A DNA stretch of 46,841 bases from an uncultured Bacteroidota bacterium (lineage in GTDB: Bacteria; Bacteroidota; Bacteroidia; Flavobacteriales; Flavobacteriaceae). Positions 25,547-34,780 of this stretch are shown in pieces. Both the position numbers and the translations under genes were made by a program. Position 1 is the stretch's first letter. Each line of letters begins with the position of its first letter. The notes below the pieces were generated by a model, which was given only the letters and a program-made list of their open reading frames with translations, searched no databases and was not told where the DNA came from. Location of the stretch: the NCBI GenBank assembly GCA_902536935.1, contig CACAZM010000014.1, forward strand, positions 1 to 46,841. The letters are read 5' to 3'.

Positions 25547-26200
25547 CTGGAATCTTCTTGGAAAGCTGCTTTATCAAAAGAGTTTTCAAAAAGATATTTC
25601 AATGAGTTGACAAACTTTGTACGTCATTCTTATCAAAAGACTAAAGTTTATCCCCCCGCTAATTTAATTTTTAATGCTTTGGATTCTTGTCCATTAACAA
25701 AGATAAGTGTCGTTATCTTGGGTCAAGACCCTTACCATGGGCCAGGTCAAGCACATGGATTAAGCTTTTCAGTCCCTGATGGGATTTCGCACCCTCCATC
25801 ACTAGTCAACATATTTAAAGAACTTATAACTGATGTTGGAAAGGTATATCCCAAAAATGGATCTTTAAATTCATGGTCATCACAAGGGGTGCTGTTGCTT
25901 AATGCTACATTAACCGTTGCTGCAAACCAAGCAGGAAGTCATCAAAATAAGGGTTGGGAGATATTTACAGATGCTATTATTGATGTGATTTCAACTCAAC
26001 GTAAAAATGTTGTTTTTATGCTATGGGGAAATTATGCCAAAAAAAAAGGTAAACGAATTAATCGAGACTGTCACCTTGTATTGGAATCAGGTCATCCATC
26101 CCCCTTAAGTGCTAACAGAGGGCTTTGGTTTGGAAATCGACACTTTAGCCAAGCCAATTCATACTTAATAAGTAAAGGAAAATTACCAATTGATTGGTAG
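25535..26200 (+). CDS. ung: Uracil-DNA glycosylase, family 1
   Basis: Removes uracil from DNA as the first step of base-excision repair. The 221 residues contain the water-activating loop GQDPYHGPGQAHGLSFSV (Asp near 64), the uracil-binding VLLLNATLTV, the FMLWGNYAKKK strand and the DNA-intercalating loop GHPSPLSANRG (His near 187). I choose the ATG at 25535 over the TTG directly before it. The upstream TAACTTTT (25522-25529) is a near match to a -7 box. It is divergent from mutS2, another DNA maintenance gene. Confidence 0.95.
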   Translation: MNVKLESSWKAALSKEFSKRYFNELTNFVRHSYQKTKVYPPANLIFNALDSCPLTKISVVILGQDPYHGPGQAHGLSFSVPDGISHPPSLVNIFKELITDVGKVYPKNGSLNSWSSQGVLLLNATLTVAANQAGSHQNKGWEIFTDAIIDVISTQRKNVVFMLWGNYAKKKGKRINRDCHLVLESGHPSPLSANRGLWFGNRHFSQANSYLISKGKLPIDW

Positions 26201-26240
26201 AAAGAATTCAGCAGAAATTTTATAAAATCCAGGTTTAATA

Positions 26241-27113
26241 TTATAGAAAGAATCCATTTTTGATAGCATTCGTAACTTTTTCTATCATATTAAAAACTGT
26301 TTTATCGGTTTGGTTTGAAAATGTGCTGTGAAATCGATTTGCTAAAATTGCTGATATGGAAATAGCTCTATGTCCCATAACATGACTCAGTCCATATATT
26401 CCTGAAGTTTCCATATCAAAATTTGTGATTATAGAGTCTTTGTAATTAAAGTGTAAAAACTCATTCAAATCATACGGAAGTATATTTTTTGTTCTCAAGT
26501 GCCGTACTTGTGGGGCATAGAAACCTGGGTTTGTTACTATAATTCCTTTGCTCATTCCAAGTTTTAAACAATCATCGACTAGTACTGAATCTCCATCAAT
26601 GTAGTAAGGGTGATTTAAATTTTTAGACATTCCCAACTTAGAGTGAAGTGAAACTGCAATAGGGTGTTCGCACATACTTGGTTCATAATAATGCATAAGG
26701 TTGTCAAATCCAATTGCTGCTTCGGCTACAATTAGACTATCGAGTTCAATATTTGCCTGAATCGTTCCAGAAGTTCCAAGTCTAATAAAGGTTAAAGAAG
26801 TGGGGGATTTAAGCGGTTTTCCTGTGTTAAGTTCAAGATTAAATAAAGCATCTAATTCATTGAAAATTATATCTATATTATCGGTTCCCATACCTGTTGA
26901 GATTACACTTACAGAACGGTTTTTCAATACTCCTGTATGAATACAAATTTCTCTTTTTCTGTTTGTAAAATCAATTCTGTCAAAGAATTGAGAAACAATC
27001 GGAACACGATCTGGATCTCCAACAGTAATTATAAGCGGTGCACAATGTTCTGGTCGAATCCCTATGTGATATACCGAACCATCATCATTAAGAATGAGTT
27101 CTGAATTGTTCAT
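26241..27113 (-). CDS. Nucleoside phosphorylase (uridine/purine phosphorylase family)
   Basis: Phosphorolytic cleavage of a ribonucleoside, probably uridine or a purine nucleoside, for salvage. The 290 residues show the PNP/UDP family 1 fold: phosphate loop TVGDPDRV near residue 31, STGMGTDNIDI near 72, FIRLGTSGTI near 109, and the ribose-binding FDMETSGIYGLS near 235. The family separates uridine from purine enzymes by base-contacting residues I cannot assign with confidence. The start overlaps the stop of the upstream SUI1-like gene by 4 bases, so it is the last gene of the ald operon. Confidence 0.85.
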   Translation of the reverse strand: MNNSELILNDDGSVYHIGIRPEHCAPLIITVGDPDRVPIVSQFFDRIDFTNRKREICIHTGVLKNRSVSVISTGMGTDNIDIIFNELDALFNLELNTGKPLKSPTSLTFIRLGTSGTIQANIELDSLIVAEAAIGFDNLMHYYEPSMCEHPIAVSLHSKLGMSKNLNHPYYIDGDSVLVDDCLKLGMSKGIIVTNPGFYAPQVRHLRTKNILPYDLNEFLHFNYKDSIITNFDMETSGIYGLSHVMGHRAISISAILANRFHSTFSNQTDKTVFNMIEKVTNAIKNGFFL

Positions 27114-27433
27114 CCACCAACACGCTTAACTTGATGCCCTATCTTTTGCAGATGTGCTGTAATTTTATCCCGAAAATTACCCTGTATTAAAATATCGTTC
27201 CCTTTTACACTCCCACCAACTGCACAAATAGACTTAAGTTCTTTTTCAAGAGCTTTCAACTCATGGGGACTTCCGTCAAACCCTTTGATGATTGTAACGG
27301 TTTTTCCACCACGCCCTTTGTTACTAAAGTGTGCTTCAAGTTGTTGTTTTTTGGGCTTTATTTCTGGTTGGTATGTCCCTTCTGCTTCTGGAAATAGAGA
27401 CTTTAAATCAGAAAGACTGTTGAGTTTGGCCAT
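27110..27433 (-). CDS. eIF1/SUI1-family translation factor (YciH-like)
   Basis: A 107-residue homologue of eukaryotic initiation factor eIF1 and bacterial YciH. The SUI1 domain occupies the C-terminal two thirds: RGGKTVTIIKGFDGSPHELKALEKEL, CAVGGSVKGNDILIQGNF, and a final LQKIGHQVKRVGG. In bacteria such proteins influence start-site fidelity or act under stress; the role here is an inference. Starts one base after the oxygenase stop and overlaps the phosphorylase start by 4 bases. Confidence 0.9.
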   Translation of the reverse strand: MAKLNSLSDLKSLFPEAEGTYQPEIKPKKQQLEAHFSNKGRGGKTVTIIKGFDGSPHELKALEKELKSICAVGGSVKGNDILIQGNFRDKITAHLQKIGHQVKRVGG

Positions 27434-27434
27434 A

Positions 27435-28376
27435 TTATTTTCGTAAACCCAATTCTCGTAAACGTTCTTCTAAAAATTCACCTGCAGTAATATCTTGAAA
27501 ATCTTTAGGGTGTTGATCGTCAATGCAATGTGGTATTACATCAAGTTTCATTTCGGATACCGGATGCATAAAAAAGGGAATAGAATAACGTGAACTTTGC
27601 CAAGCCGATTTTGGGGGGTTTACCACACGGTGGATTGTTGATTTAAGCTTATTGTTAGTATGACGAGATAGCATGTCACCTACATTGATTACAAGTTCAT
27701 CCTCCTCAGCAATTGCATCAATCCACTCACCTTTATGATTTTGTACCTGCAGTCCACGACCTTGAGCACCCATAAGGAGGGTAATAAGGTTGATATCACC
27801 ATGAGCAGCAGCTCTTTCAGCCTTTTTAGGCTCTTCAGTGATAGGAGGGTAGTGTATTGCTCGAAGAATACTGTTTCCACCTTTGATAAATGGATCGAAA
27901 TAATATTCATCTAAACAAAGGTGTAGAGCAAGTGCGCGCAAAACAAAACATCCCGTTTTTTCTAAAGCTTTAAAGGTTTTTTGTCCAATTACATTAAAAG
28001 CTGGTTTCTCATCCACCAATATATTTTTGGGATAATCTTCTCCATTAGCCGGTGGTTCGTTTTGTCCAAAATGAAAAAACTCCTTTAGGTCTCCAGTAGT
28101 CCGACCTTTGGCATGCTCTTTTCCGAAAGACGTGTAACCACGTTGACCCGCAAGGCCTTGAATTTCGTATTTAGTTTTAGTCTCGTATGGAAGACTAAAA
28201 AACTCACGAACTTCTTTATATAATTCATCGACCAAATCTTGATCCAGAAAATGACCTTTTAAAGCAACAAAGCCAATTTCTTCATATGCCTTTCCAATAT
28301 TTTGAATAAAATTTTGACGTTTATTAGAGTCGTCACTTAAAAAATCACTAAGATTAACTGAGGGAATTTGTTTCAT
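27435..28376 (-). CDS. 2-oxoglutarate/Fe(II) oxygenase, isopenicillin N synthase family
   Basis: A non-heme iron dioxygenase-like protein with unknown substrate. The 313 residues include an N-terminal DIOX_N domain (IPSVNLSDF through FFSLPYETKTKY) and a 2OG-FeII domain with the metal ligands in AAHGDINLITLL (His and Asp) and STIHRVVNPP (His), followed by RYSIPFFMHP, whose Arg would bind 2-oxoglutarate. I start at ATG 28376; the longer frame adds nine unconserved residues. It lies 29 bases after ald and one base before the SUI1-like gene, so it belongs to the same operon. No biosynthetic gene cluster is nearby. Confidence 0.87.
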   Translation of the reverse strand: MKQIPSVNLSDFLSDDSNKRQNFIQNIGKAYEEIGFVALKGHFLDQDLVDELYKEVREFFSLPYETKTKYEIQGLAGQRGYTSFGKEHAKGRTTGDLKEFFHFGQNEPPANGEDYPKNILVDEKPAFNVIGQKTFKALEKTGCFVLRALALHLCLDEYYFDPFIKGGNSILRAIHYPPITEEPKKAERAAAHGDINLITLLMGAQGRGLQVQNHKGEWIDAIAEEDELVINVGDMLSRHTNNKLKSTIHRVVNPPKSAWQSSRYSIPFFMHPVSEMKLDVIPHCIDDQHPKDFQDITAGEFLEERLRELGLRK

Positions 28377-28405
28377 GCTAACGATTTCAACAAAATTAAT
28401 CAATT

Positions 28406-29521
28406 CTATTTCAATATGTTTTCTAGTGGAGTGAAAGACATCGAAAAAGCATCTGCAACAGAGTGATTAACTATATGTCCATTTACAATATTTAGTCCGT
28501 TTGCTAAATGTGGAAATTGTTTGCAGGCATTTTGCCAACCAAGATTGGCAAGTTTAACAGCATAATCAATGGTTGCGTTTGTCAGGGCTTTGGTAGACGT
28601 TTGTGGTACCGCACCAGGCATGTTTGCAACCGCATAGTGTAGAATATCATCAACGAAATATGTCGGGTTTTCATGAGTCGTTGCTTTTGTGGTTTCAAAA
28701 CAGCCCCCCTGATCCACTGCAACATCAACCAAAACGGCTCCTTTTTGCATAACACAGAGTTGTTTTCGATTGATTAGCTTTGGGGCTTTCGCGCCTGGCA
28801 CAAGTACAGCTCCAATCACCAAATGGGCTTTTGTAAGATGTTTTTCAATTGCATCTGACGAGGACAAACAAGTAGTTACGTTCTTTGGCATGATTGCTTG
28901 GAGTTCTTCAATCTGATTGGGGTTATTATCGTAAATGGTCACATCAGCACCCATTCCAGCAGCTACCAAAGCAGCTTGTGTACCAACAACTCCGCCGCCT
29001 AGGATCATCACGTCAGCGGGGGAAACTCCTGAAACACTGCCCATAAGAACACCCAATCCGCCTTGTGGGCTTTCAAGAAATTTCGCGCCTTGCTGACTCG
29101 CCAAACGGCCAGCGACTTCAGACATGGGCGTAAGTAGGGGAAGGCCACCATGATCATCAGTAATGGTTTCATAAGCCAAGCAGACCGCTTTGCAGTCAAT
29201 CATTGCCTTTGTTAAGGATAAAGAAGAGGCGAAATGGAAAAAGGTATAGATCAATTGGCCTTCTTTTATCAATTCAAATTCCTCGGGAAGGGGTTCTTTA
29301 ACCTTAATGATCATTTCGGCATATTGATAGACTTGTTTAGGGTAAGATGCAATAGTTGCTCCAACTTTGAGAAAATCATGATTTGAAAATCCACTACCAA
29401 CACCAGCATTGTTTTCAACGCAAACCTCATGACCATTAGAGATCAGTCTTTGAGCTGCATTTGGTGTAATGCCAATGCGGTACTCATTGTTTTTAATTTC
29501 TTTTGGGATTCCAATTTTCAT
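28406..29521 (-). CDS. ald: Alanine dehydrogenase
   Basis: NAD-dependent interconversion of L-alanine with pyruvate and ammonia. The 371 residues show KIGIPKEIKNNEYRIGITPN at the N-terminus (Arg15 and nearby residues bind substrate), EVAGRLASQQGAKFLE, the NAD-binding ILGGGVVGTQAALVAAGMGADVTIYD, and VDVAVDQGGCFETTKATTHENPTY with NMPGAVPQTST. The residues after GGxF fit alanine dehydrogenase rather than PntA. Start ATG 29521 is preceded by a consensus promoter. First gene of a four-gene operon. Confidence 0.95.
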   Translation of the reverse strand: MKIGIPKEIKNNEYRIGITPNAAQRLISNGHEVCVENNAGVGSGFSNHDFLKVGATIASYPKQVYQYAEMIIKVKEPLPEEFELIKEGQLIYTFFHFASSLSLTKAMIDCKAVCLAYETITDDHGGLPLLTPMSEVAGRLASQQGAKFLESPQGGLGVLMGSVSGVSPADVMILGGGVVGTQAALVAAGMGADVTIYDNNPNQIEELQAIMPKNVTTCLSSSDAIEKHLTKAHLVIGAVLVPGAKAPKLINRKQLCVMQKGAVLVDVAVDQGGCFETTKATTHENPTYFVDDILHYAVANMPGAVPQTSTKALTNATIDYAVKLANLGWQNACKQFPHLANGLNIVNGHIVNHSVADAFSMSFTPLENILK

Positions 29522-29568
29522 ATTGTGATATATATAGCACAATCAATAATATAAATTTCGGCATTTAA

Positions 29569-29599
29569 CAAATGTAGGGGATATATGAATAAATTCAAA
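29569..29599 (-). promoter_or_regulatory. Consensus Bacteroidota promoter of the ald operon
   Basis: On the minus strand, TTTG (29599-29596), a 19-base spacer and TACATTTG (29576-29569) match both elements of the Bacteroidota vegetative promoter without mismatch. The ald ATG is 47 bases downstream of the -7 box, leaving an untranslated leader of about 40 bases. Confidence 0.75.
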
Positions 29600-29681
29600 T
29601 TTTATAATTTAACATAATATATATTATAGTTCATAAAAAAGATGAATTAAACGTATATTTATTATATGTAAATAAATTTTT

Positions 29682-31373
29682 GTGAAGCAACTCCATCATT
29701 TATTACTTTATGTTGTATTTGTAGTGAGCTGTAGCAATCACAATCAATTCATTTCAAATTCTGGAACGATTGTAAAAAATGCTATGGTTTCATCAGCACA
29801 TCCATTGGCATCTGCTACTGGCCTTGGTATTATGAAAAATGGCGGAAATGCGATTGATGCTGCGATTGCCACGCATTTTGCTTTGACAGTCGTTTATCCG
29901 CAGGCAGGTAATATTGGTGGTGGCGGGTTTGCTGTAATTCGTATGAATGATGGCACAATAAATTCTTTAGATTTTAGAGAAAAAGCACCTGCACTGGCGC
30001 ATCGTGACATGTATTTGAGTGCAGAAGGTCAGTTGAATGATTTACAGAGTACCCATGGTCATATGGCTAGTGGTGTTCCCGGGTCGGTTGATGGAATGTT
30101 TACCCTTCATCAAAAATATGGTACACTACCCATGTCTGAACTGATTGACCCGTCTATAGAAATGGCTCGTAGAGGGTATGTTTTAACTCCTTTGGCTGCT
30201 GAACTTTTAAACACCAAACAAGAAGAGTTCCAAACATACAATCGCTGGTCAACTCCATATCATAGTGATCAGAACTGGCAAGCCGGCGATACCATTACGC
30301 AGCCAGATCTCGCCCAGACCTTAGAACACATTCAAAGCAACGGTCGAGATGGTTTTTACGAAGGAATCGTTGCAGATCAAATCGTAGCTGAGATTAAAAG
30401 TGGGAATGGACTGATTTCACTTGCGGATTTAAAAAACTACCAAAGCGTTTGGCGAAAACCCATTACTGGTAACTACCGTGGACATCAAATCATCAGTATG
30501 GCTCCTCCTTCAAGCGGCGGAATTGCCTTAATACAACTCCTAAGAGGTACCGAGGGCTACCCCATAGCCGATTGGGGTCATAACTCCTTCAAAACCATAC
30601 ATTTAATGGCTGAGCTCGAACGACGAGTATATGCTGACCGTGCGACTTATCTAGGAGATCCAGATTTTATAGATGTTCCTATTGATAAATTGCTAGATTC
30701 TGTATATAATCAAAAGCGTTATATCGACATTTCCTTTGACAAAGCTACCCCTTCCGTACTGGTTTCATCAGGTAAAATATCACCCTCAGAAAGCCCAGAA
30801 ACCACACACATCTCTGTAGTGGATGCAAATGGGAATGCTGTGGCAATTACCACCACACTCAACAGTTCGTTTGGTAACAAAGTCATGGTAAAAGGAGCTG
30901 GTTTTTTTCTAAATAATGAAATGGATGACTTTAGCAGCAAGCCCGGCTCGCCGAATCAATTTGGATTAATAGGAGGCGAAGCCAATGCCATAGCGCCTCA
31001 CAAACGCATGCTCAGTTCAATGACACCAACCATCGTTACCTACAAGGACAAACTTAAAATGGTTGTAGGAACTCCAGGAGGTTCCACCATCATCACAAGC
31101 GTGTATCAAACCCTACTCAATGTAATTGATCATGCAATGGGAATGCAAGAGGCCGTAAACGCAAAACGGGTACATCATCAATGGTACCCCGATGAAATTC
31201 GAGTCGAAACTGATGCCTTGAACGAAAATGTGCAAAACGATTTAGAAAAGCTTGGACATCGGTTGCGAATTACCGATAAAATTGGTCGAATGGATTGTAT
31301 TTTGGTACTCCCTGACGGTCGTTTAGAAGGAGGTGCAGATCCACGAGGTGATAATACCGCTATAGGTTATTGA
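29682..31373 (+). CDS. ggt: Gamma-glutamyltransferase (glutathione hydrolase), lipoprotein form
   Basis: An autoprocessed Ntn-hydrolase that cleaves gamma-glutamyl bonds, for example in glutathione. The 563 residues begin with a lipoprotein-type signal (YVVFVVSCSN, Cys near 17), placing it at the periplasmic face of a membrane. The large chain has NGGNAIDAAIATHFALTVVYPQAGNIGGGGF and FREKAP. The small chain begins at the Thr of TTHISVVDANGNAV near residue 371, the autoprocessing nucleophile. SSMTPTIV and GTPGGSTIITSV complete the site. The start is GTG at 29682; no ATG precedes the signal. The 160-base spacer to ald holds the ald promoter and no gene. Confidence 0.94.
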   Translation: MKQLHHLLLYVVFVVSCSNHNQFISNSGTIVKNAMVSSAHPLASATGLGIMKNGGNAIDAAIATHFALTVVYPQAGNIGGGGFAVIRMNDGTINSLDFREKAPALAHRDMYLSAEGQLNDLQSTHGHMASGVPGSVDGMFTLHQKYGTLPMSELIDPSIEMARRGYVLTPLAAELLNTKQEEFQTYNRWSTPYHSDQNWQAGDTITQPDLAQTLEHIQSNGRDGFYEGIVADQIVAEIKSGNGLISLADLKNYQSVWRKPITGNYRGHQIISMAPPSSGGIALIQLLRGTEGYPIADWGHNSFKTIHLMAELERRVYADRATYLGDPDFIDVPIDKLLDSVYNQKRYIDISFDKATPSVLVSSGKISPSESPETTHISVVDANGNAVAITTTLNSSFGNKVMVKGAGFFLNNEMDDFSSKPGSPNQFGLIGGEANAIAPHKRMLSSMTPTIVTYKDKLKMVVGTPGGSTIITSVYQTLLNVIDHAMGMQEAVNAKRVHHQWYPDEIRVETDALNENVQNDLEKLGHRLRITDKIGRMDCILVLPDGRLEGGADPRGDNTAIGY

Positions 31374-31457
31374 TTGTTAATAATATTGTTGATGAACCGT
31401 TTTTTAGTCTGGTTTTAGATGAACCTTTGGTTTGTAATTTTAATTAAATCCAAGACA

Positions 31458-31874
31458 ATGAACGATCGCCACATTGATATCCTTCGCATTCGTCCGCAAA
31501 TAAAAAAGCATCAAACCTTTGAGACTATGTCTTCAGAAGAGCGTTTTCAAAACTCTACCTTACGACCTGTTTTAAAATTGCAAAACCCCATACTCCTTGC
31601 CTCTTTTGTCAATTATGCCACCAAACACAAGGGCGTGTTTTTTGATATTCCGGTTGACAAGCAAATGGCGTATATTGAGAATGCCATACAAAAAGATCAA
31701 AAGTTCCGCAATGTGCTAAAAGGCCTGATCATTGGTCAGTTTACAATGGAAGAGTACACGACTTACACCCAAAATTCATCTAAACTCAACAAACGGATGA
31801 TGAACTTAGTGATAACACGTCTGCAAAACCAATTGCAGTTGTTAGTTCCACAGACATTATCTAAGGTTGAATAA
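31458..31874 (+). CDS. Conserved small flavobacterial protein of unknown function
   Basis: A 138-residue soluble, basic protein without signal peptide or membrane segment. It looks helical: NDRHIDILRIRPQIKKHQTFE, a central NYATKHKGVFF / KQMAYIENAIQKDQKFRNVLKGLIIGQFTMEEY, and a C-terminal helix LNKRMMNLVITRLQNQLQLL. I recall similar proteins in flavobacterial genomes, sometimes labelled 'glyoxalase', but I see no glyoxalase metal site and do not assign that function. I start at ATG 31458 rather than an earlier in-frame codon at 31419. It lies 84 bases after ggt on the same strand. Confidence 0.7.
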   Translation: MNDRHIDILRIRPQIKKHQTFETMSSEERFQNSTLRPVLKLQNPILLASFVNYATKHKGVFFDIPVDKQMAYIENAIQKDQKFRNVLKGLIIGQFTMEEYTTYTQNSSKLNKRMMNLVITRLQNQLQLLVPQTLSKVE

Positions 31875-31903
31875 TTTTTTTTTCACTTTAGAATTTAAAA
31901 TCC

Positions 31904-32572
31904 CTACACCAAACTCTCCCCGTCTGCATTGGTAGTCAGCACCTCGCTCATATAGTCAACAAAAGGTCGTACAGTTTGCAGGGCGATGTCTGCACGATCA
32001 ATAAAATCTGATTTGCAGATGTCCTTGTCTGGGTAATTGATCGTAAAAATATGCTGCTTAAAACGCAACAAATCAATTTGTGGATGGTTCTTGGCATACC
32101 CTTTTGGAGCTGTTTTGACTGCGTCACCCTCCAATTGACCCCATACACTGCGAAAAGATTTATCGTTAATGATGGTACGATACAACTCACCGTCGTTGTC
32201 GATCTCTTGTCGGATGCGCTTTAAATCTGCTGGGGTGGGTGCCCAAAACCCACATGCCAAAAAGTTTTTCCCTGGAGACAGATGCAAATAGTATCCTCCT
32301 CTGCATTGTGGCTTTGTGCGGTGCCATGTGAGTCCGAAATGAGTTTTATAAGGGGTTTTGTCTTTAGAGAAACGTACATCCCTGTAAACCCGAAATAACT
32401 TAAACCGATCGATACTGTCGTGTTGATTGAGTTTGTCTTTCAATTGCTCTCCAAAGTTCTGTACCGCTGTTTCGAGAGCCTTAAACCTTGGTTTATGCTC
32501 AGCAAACCAATCCCGATTGTTGTTTTGTTGCAAATCTGAAAAAAAAGAAAAGATATCTGTCGGTAAATGCAT
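31904..32572 (-). CDS. DUF2461 family protein (TIGR02453)
   Basis: A 222-residue protein of a widespread uncharacterised family. Visible family blocks are FFSDLQQNNNRDWFAEHKPRF at the N-terminus, FKLFRVYRDVRFSKDKTPYKTHFG in the middle, and GGYYLHLSPGKNFLACGFW. The conserved Arg, Asp and Lys residues suggest an enzyme, but no reaction is known to me. The 129 bases between this gene and hisIE contain a small palindrome (32590-32605) and no gene. Confidence 0.85.
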   Translation of the reverse strand: MHLPTDIFSFFSDLQQNNNRDWFAEHKPRFKALETAVQNFGEQLKDKLNQHDSIDRFKLFRVYRDVRFSKDKTPYKTHFGLTWHRTKPQCRGGYYLHLSPGKNFLACGFWAPTPADLKRIRQEIDNDGELYRTIINDKSFRSVWGQLEGDAVKTAPKGYAKNHPQIDLLRFKQHIFTINYPDKDICKSDFIDRADIALQTVRPFVDYMSEVLTTNADGESLV

Positions 32573-32701
32573 TTAAAAAGTAATGATAGTACATAAAAAT
32601 ATGTATTTTTAATGTAACACATTCTTAAAACCATGCTCTGGACAACTACTTTTATTTTTTTTGTTCAGAATTGGTTTGATTACTACTCGCTAGTTATAAT
32701 G

Positions 32702-33301
32702 CTATCCCTTCTTTCGATCCTCAAGTATGCGAACCACATCGGCAAAGGTATGTCCTTTGGCTTGCAACAATATCATAAAGTGAAACAGCAAGTCTGCACT
32801 CTCGTTTAAAAACAAATCAGAATTGGTATCTTTAGCTTCAATGACGGTTTCCACGGCTTCTTCCCCTACTTTTTGCGCTATCTTATTGATGCCTTTGATA
32901 AACAAGCTTGCCACATAGCTGTTGTCAGAAGGATTGTTTTTACGATCCGCAATTACCTCTTCCAAAGCATTCAAAAACCCATAGCTGGGTGTATTGCTTT
33001 CGCCCCAGCACGTATCATCGCCCTTATGACAAGTTGGTCCTTTGGGTAAGACCTTAATCAATAGGGCATCACGATCACAGTCTAATACCATATCAATCAG
33101 GTTCAATATATGGCCACTCTCCTCCCCTTTTGTCCAAAGGCGGTTTTTGGAACGACTAAAAAAAGTGACTTTTTGCGTTTCTTTTGTTTTGGTTATGGCT
33201 TCATGGTTCATATAACCCAACATCAAAACACATTTTGTATTTGCATCTTGCACGATGGCGGGAACAAGTCCGTCTGGGTGTTTGCTAAAATCGATTGTCA
33301 T
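32702..33301 (-). CDS. hisIE: Bifunctional phosphoribosyl-AMP cyclohydrolase / phosphoribosyl-ATP pyrophosphatase
   Basis: Carries out steps 2 and 3 of histidine synthesis. The HisI domain (about 1-105) has [25 protein letters not shown], the Mg site DCDRDALL and the zinc cysteines in [12 protein letters not shown]. The HisE domain (about 110-199) has [24 protein letters not shown] and [13 protein letters not shown]. The 199 residues fit the fused form. It is the last gene of the his operon; its ATG overlaps the hisF stop by 4 bases. Confidence 0.96.
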   Translation of the reverse strand: MTIDFSKHPDGLVPAIVQDANTKCVLMLGYMNHEAITKTKETQKVTFFSRSKNRLWTKGEESGHILNLIDMVLDCDRDALLIKVLPKGPTCHKGDDTCWGESNTPSYGFLNALEEVIADRKNNPSDNSYVASLFIKGINKIAQKVGEEAVETVIEAKDTNSDLFLNESADLLFHFMILLQAKGHTFADVVRILEDRKKG

Positions 33302-34050
33302 CGCATTGGTATTTTGTGTAATCGCAATTCGTTTTTTAAATCTGGAATACTGATTTCCTTAAAGTGAAATACGCTTGCTGCCAGAGCTGCATCTGCATAT
33401 CCCTCGACAAAGGTATCAATAAAGTGTTGCATGGTCCCTGCACCGCCAGAAGCAATGACAGGAACCGTTACTGTTTCGCTAAGTTGTCGTAGAGCGGTAT
33501 TGGCAAATCCTTGTTTGGTGCCGTCGTGATCCATAGATGTAAATAGCAATTCCCCTGCACCACGATCTACGGCTTCTTGCGCCCATGTAAACAGCTTTCG
33601 TTCAGTGGGAACCTTACCACCAACCAAATGAACAATCCACTCCGCAGAGATTTGTTTGGCGTCAATCGCTACAACTACACATTGTGTGCCAAAACGATTG
33701 GCAACATCACTGATCAGCGCAGGACGGCGAACAGCAGCAGAGTTGATCGAGACCTTGTCTGCACCATTATCCAATAGGATTCCAACATCGTCCATTGCAT
33801 TGATACCACCGCCCACTGTAAAAGGAATATCGATGGCTTGGGCAATATCACGGATAAGATTGGCAAGGGTCTTTCGTTTTTCTTCTGACGCTGAGATATC
33901 TAGAAATACGAGCTCATCTGCACCTTCCTCTGTATAGCGTTGGGCAAGTTCAACAGGGTCTCCTGCGTCCCGAAGGTTGATAAAATTGACTCCCTTGACA
34001 GTACGACCATCCTTGATGTCCAAACAGGGTATGATTCGTTTTGTGAGCAT
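33298..34050 (-). CDS. hisF: Imidazole glycerol phosphate synthase, cyclase subunit
   Basis: Uses ammonia from HisH to convert PRFAR into imidazole glycerol phosphate and AICAR (step 5). The 250-residue (beta/alpha)8 barrel has both catalytic aspartates, in [16 protein letters not shown] (Asp11) and VVAIDAKQ (near 130), plus [21 protein letters not shown] and VIASGGAG, the phosphate sites. One base separates it from hisA upstream. Confidence 0.97.
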   Translation of the reverse strand: MLTKRIIPCLDIKDGRTVKGVNFINLRDAGDPVELAQRYTEEGADELVFLDISASEEKRKTLANLIRDIAQAIDIPFTVGGGINAMDDVGILLDNGADKVSINSAAVRRPALISDVANRFGTQCVVVAIDAKQISAEWIVHLVGGKVPTERKLFTWAQEAVDRGAGELLFTSMDHDGTKQGFANTALRQLSETVTVPVIASGGAGTMQHFIDTFVEGYADAALAASVFHFKEISIPDLKNELRLHKIPMR

Positions 34051-34051
34051 A

Positions 34052-34780
34052 TCAGCTTTGATTGAGTTGATAGGTTTCCAATTCTTCTAGCCCGATTTTT
34101 CCTTCGTATATGGCTTTCCCAACAACTGCAGCCGAGCAACCGAGTTCACGACAGGCATAGAGGTCTTCCATAGTGCTTACCCCACCAGAAGCGATCAGAG
34201 ACAAGCCCTCAACCTCATTGAGCAACTCGCGGTATAGTTTTAAAGACGGACCTGCCAACATGCCGTCTTTGGCGACATCGGTGCACAAGACGTTTGTAAA
34301 CCCCTTTTTTGTAAAATCCTGAACAAACTCCAATACATCAATTCCTGAGTCCTGTTCCCAACCGTGTGTGGCAATACGACGGTTTTTGGTGTCTGCCCCT
34401 AGGATGAGTTGATCTGTGCCATATTGATCCAACCACTCCAATACAAGTTGGGGTTCGACCACGGCTATACTTCCGAGGGTAACCTGTGCAGCACCGCAAT
34501 CAAAAGCAGTTTGCAAATCTAGCTCCGACTTGATTCCGCCGCCAAAGTCCAATTGTAAGTTGGTTTGAGTGGCAATGGCCTCCAAAATCTTCGCATTGAC
34601 AATATGCTTTGCACGAGCTCCGTCAAGGTCAACCACGTGCAGGTGTGTCAGTCCAGCCCCTTCAAAACGTTTGGCAACTTCAACAGGAGAATCACTATAA
34701 ATGGTTTTGGTGTCATAAACCCCTTTGGTTAGTCGCACACATTGTCCACCTATAATATCAATAGCAGGAGTAATGATCAT
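34052..34780 (-). CDS. hisA: ProFAR isomerase (phosphoribosylformimino-5-aminoimidazole carboxamide ribotide isomerase)
   Basis: Amadori-type isomerisation of ProFAR to PRFAR, step 4. The 242-residue barrel has Asp8 in [34 protein letters not shown], the second catalytic Asp in GADTKN near 130, and [14 protein letters not shown]. The start overlaps the hisH stop by 4 bases. Confidence 0.97.
   Translation of the reverse strand: MIITPAIDIIGGQCVRLTKGVYDTKTIYSDSPVEVAKRFEGAGLTHLHVVDLDGARAKHIVNAKILEAIATQTNLQLDFGGGIKSELDLQTAFDCGAAQVTLGSIAVVEPQLVLEWLDQYGTDQLILGADTKNRRIATHGWEQDSGIDVLEFVQDFTKKGFTNVLCTDVAKDGMLAGPSLKLYRELLNEVEGLSLIASGGVSTMEDLYACRELGCSAAVVGKAIYEGKIGLEELETYQLNQS

Noticed and set aside
29682-29780. 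A mobile or phage-derived insertion near the AT-rich ald/ggt spacer
   Set aside because: The spacer is only 160 bases, has no terminal repeats or integrase remnants, and contains the ald promoter.
32590-32605. Palindrome TACATA-AAAA-TATGTA followed by T-run as a terminator
   Set aside because: The stem is six AT-rich pairs and the T-run is on the strand with no upstream gene nearby; too weak to call.
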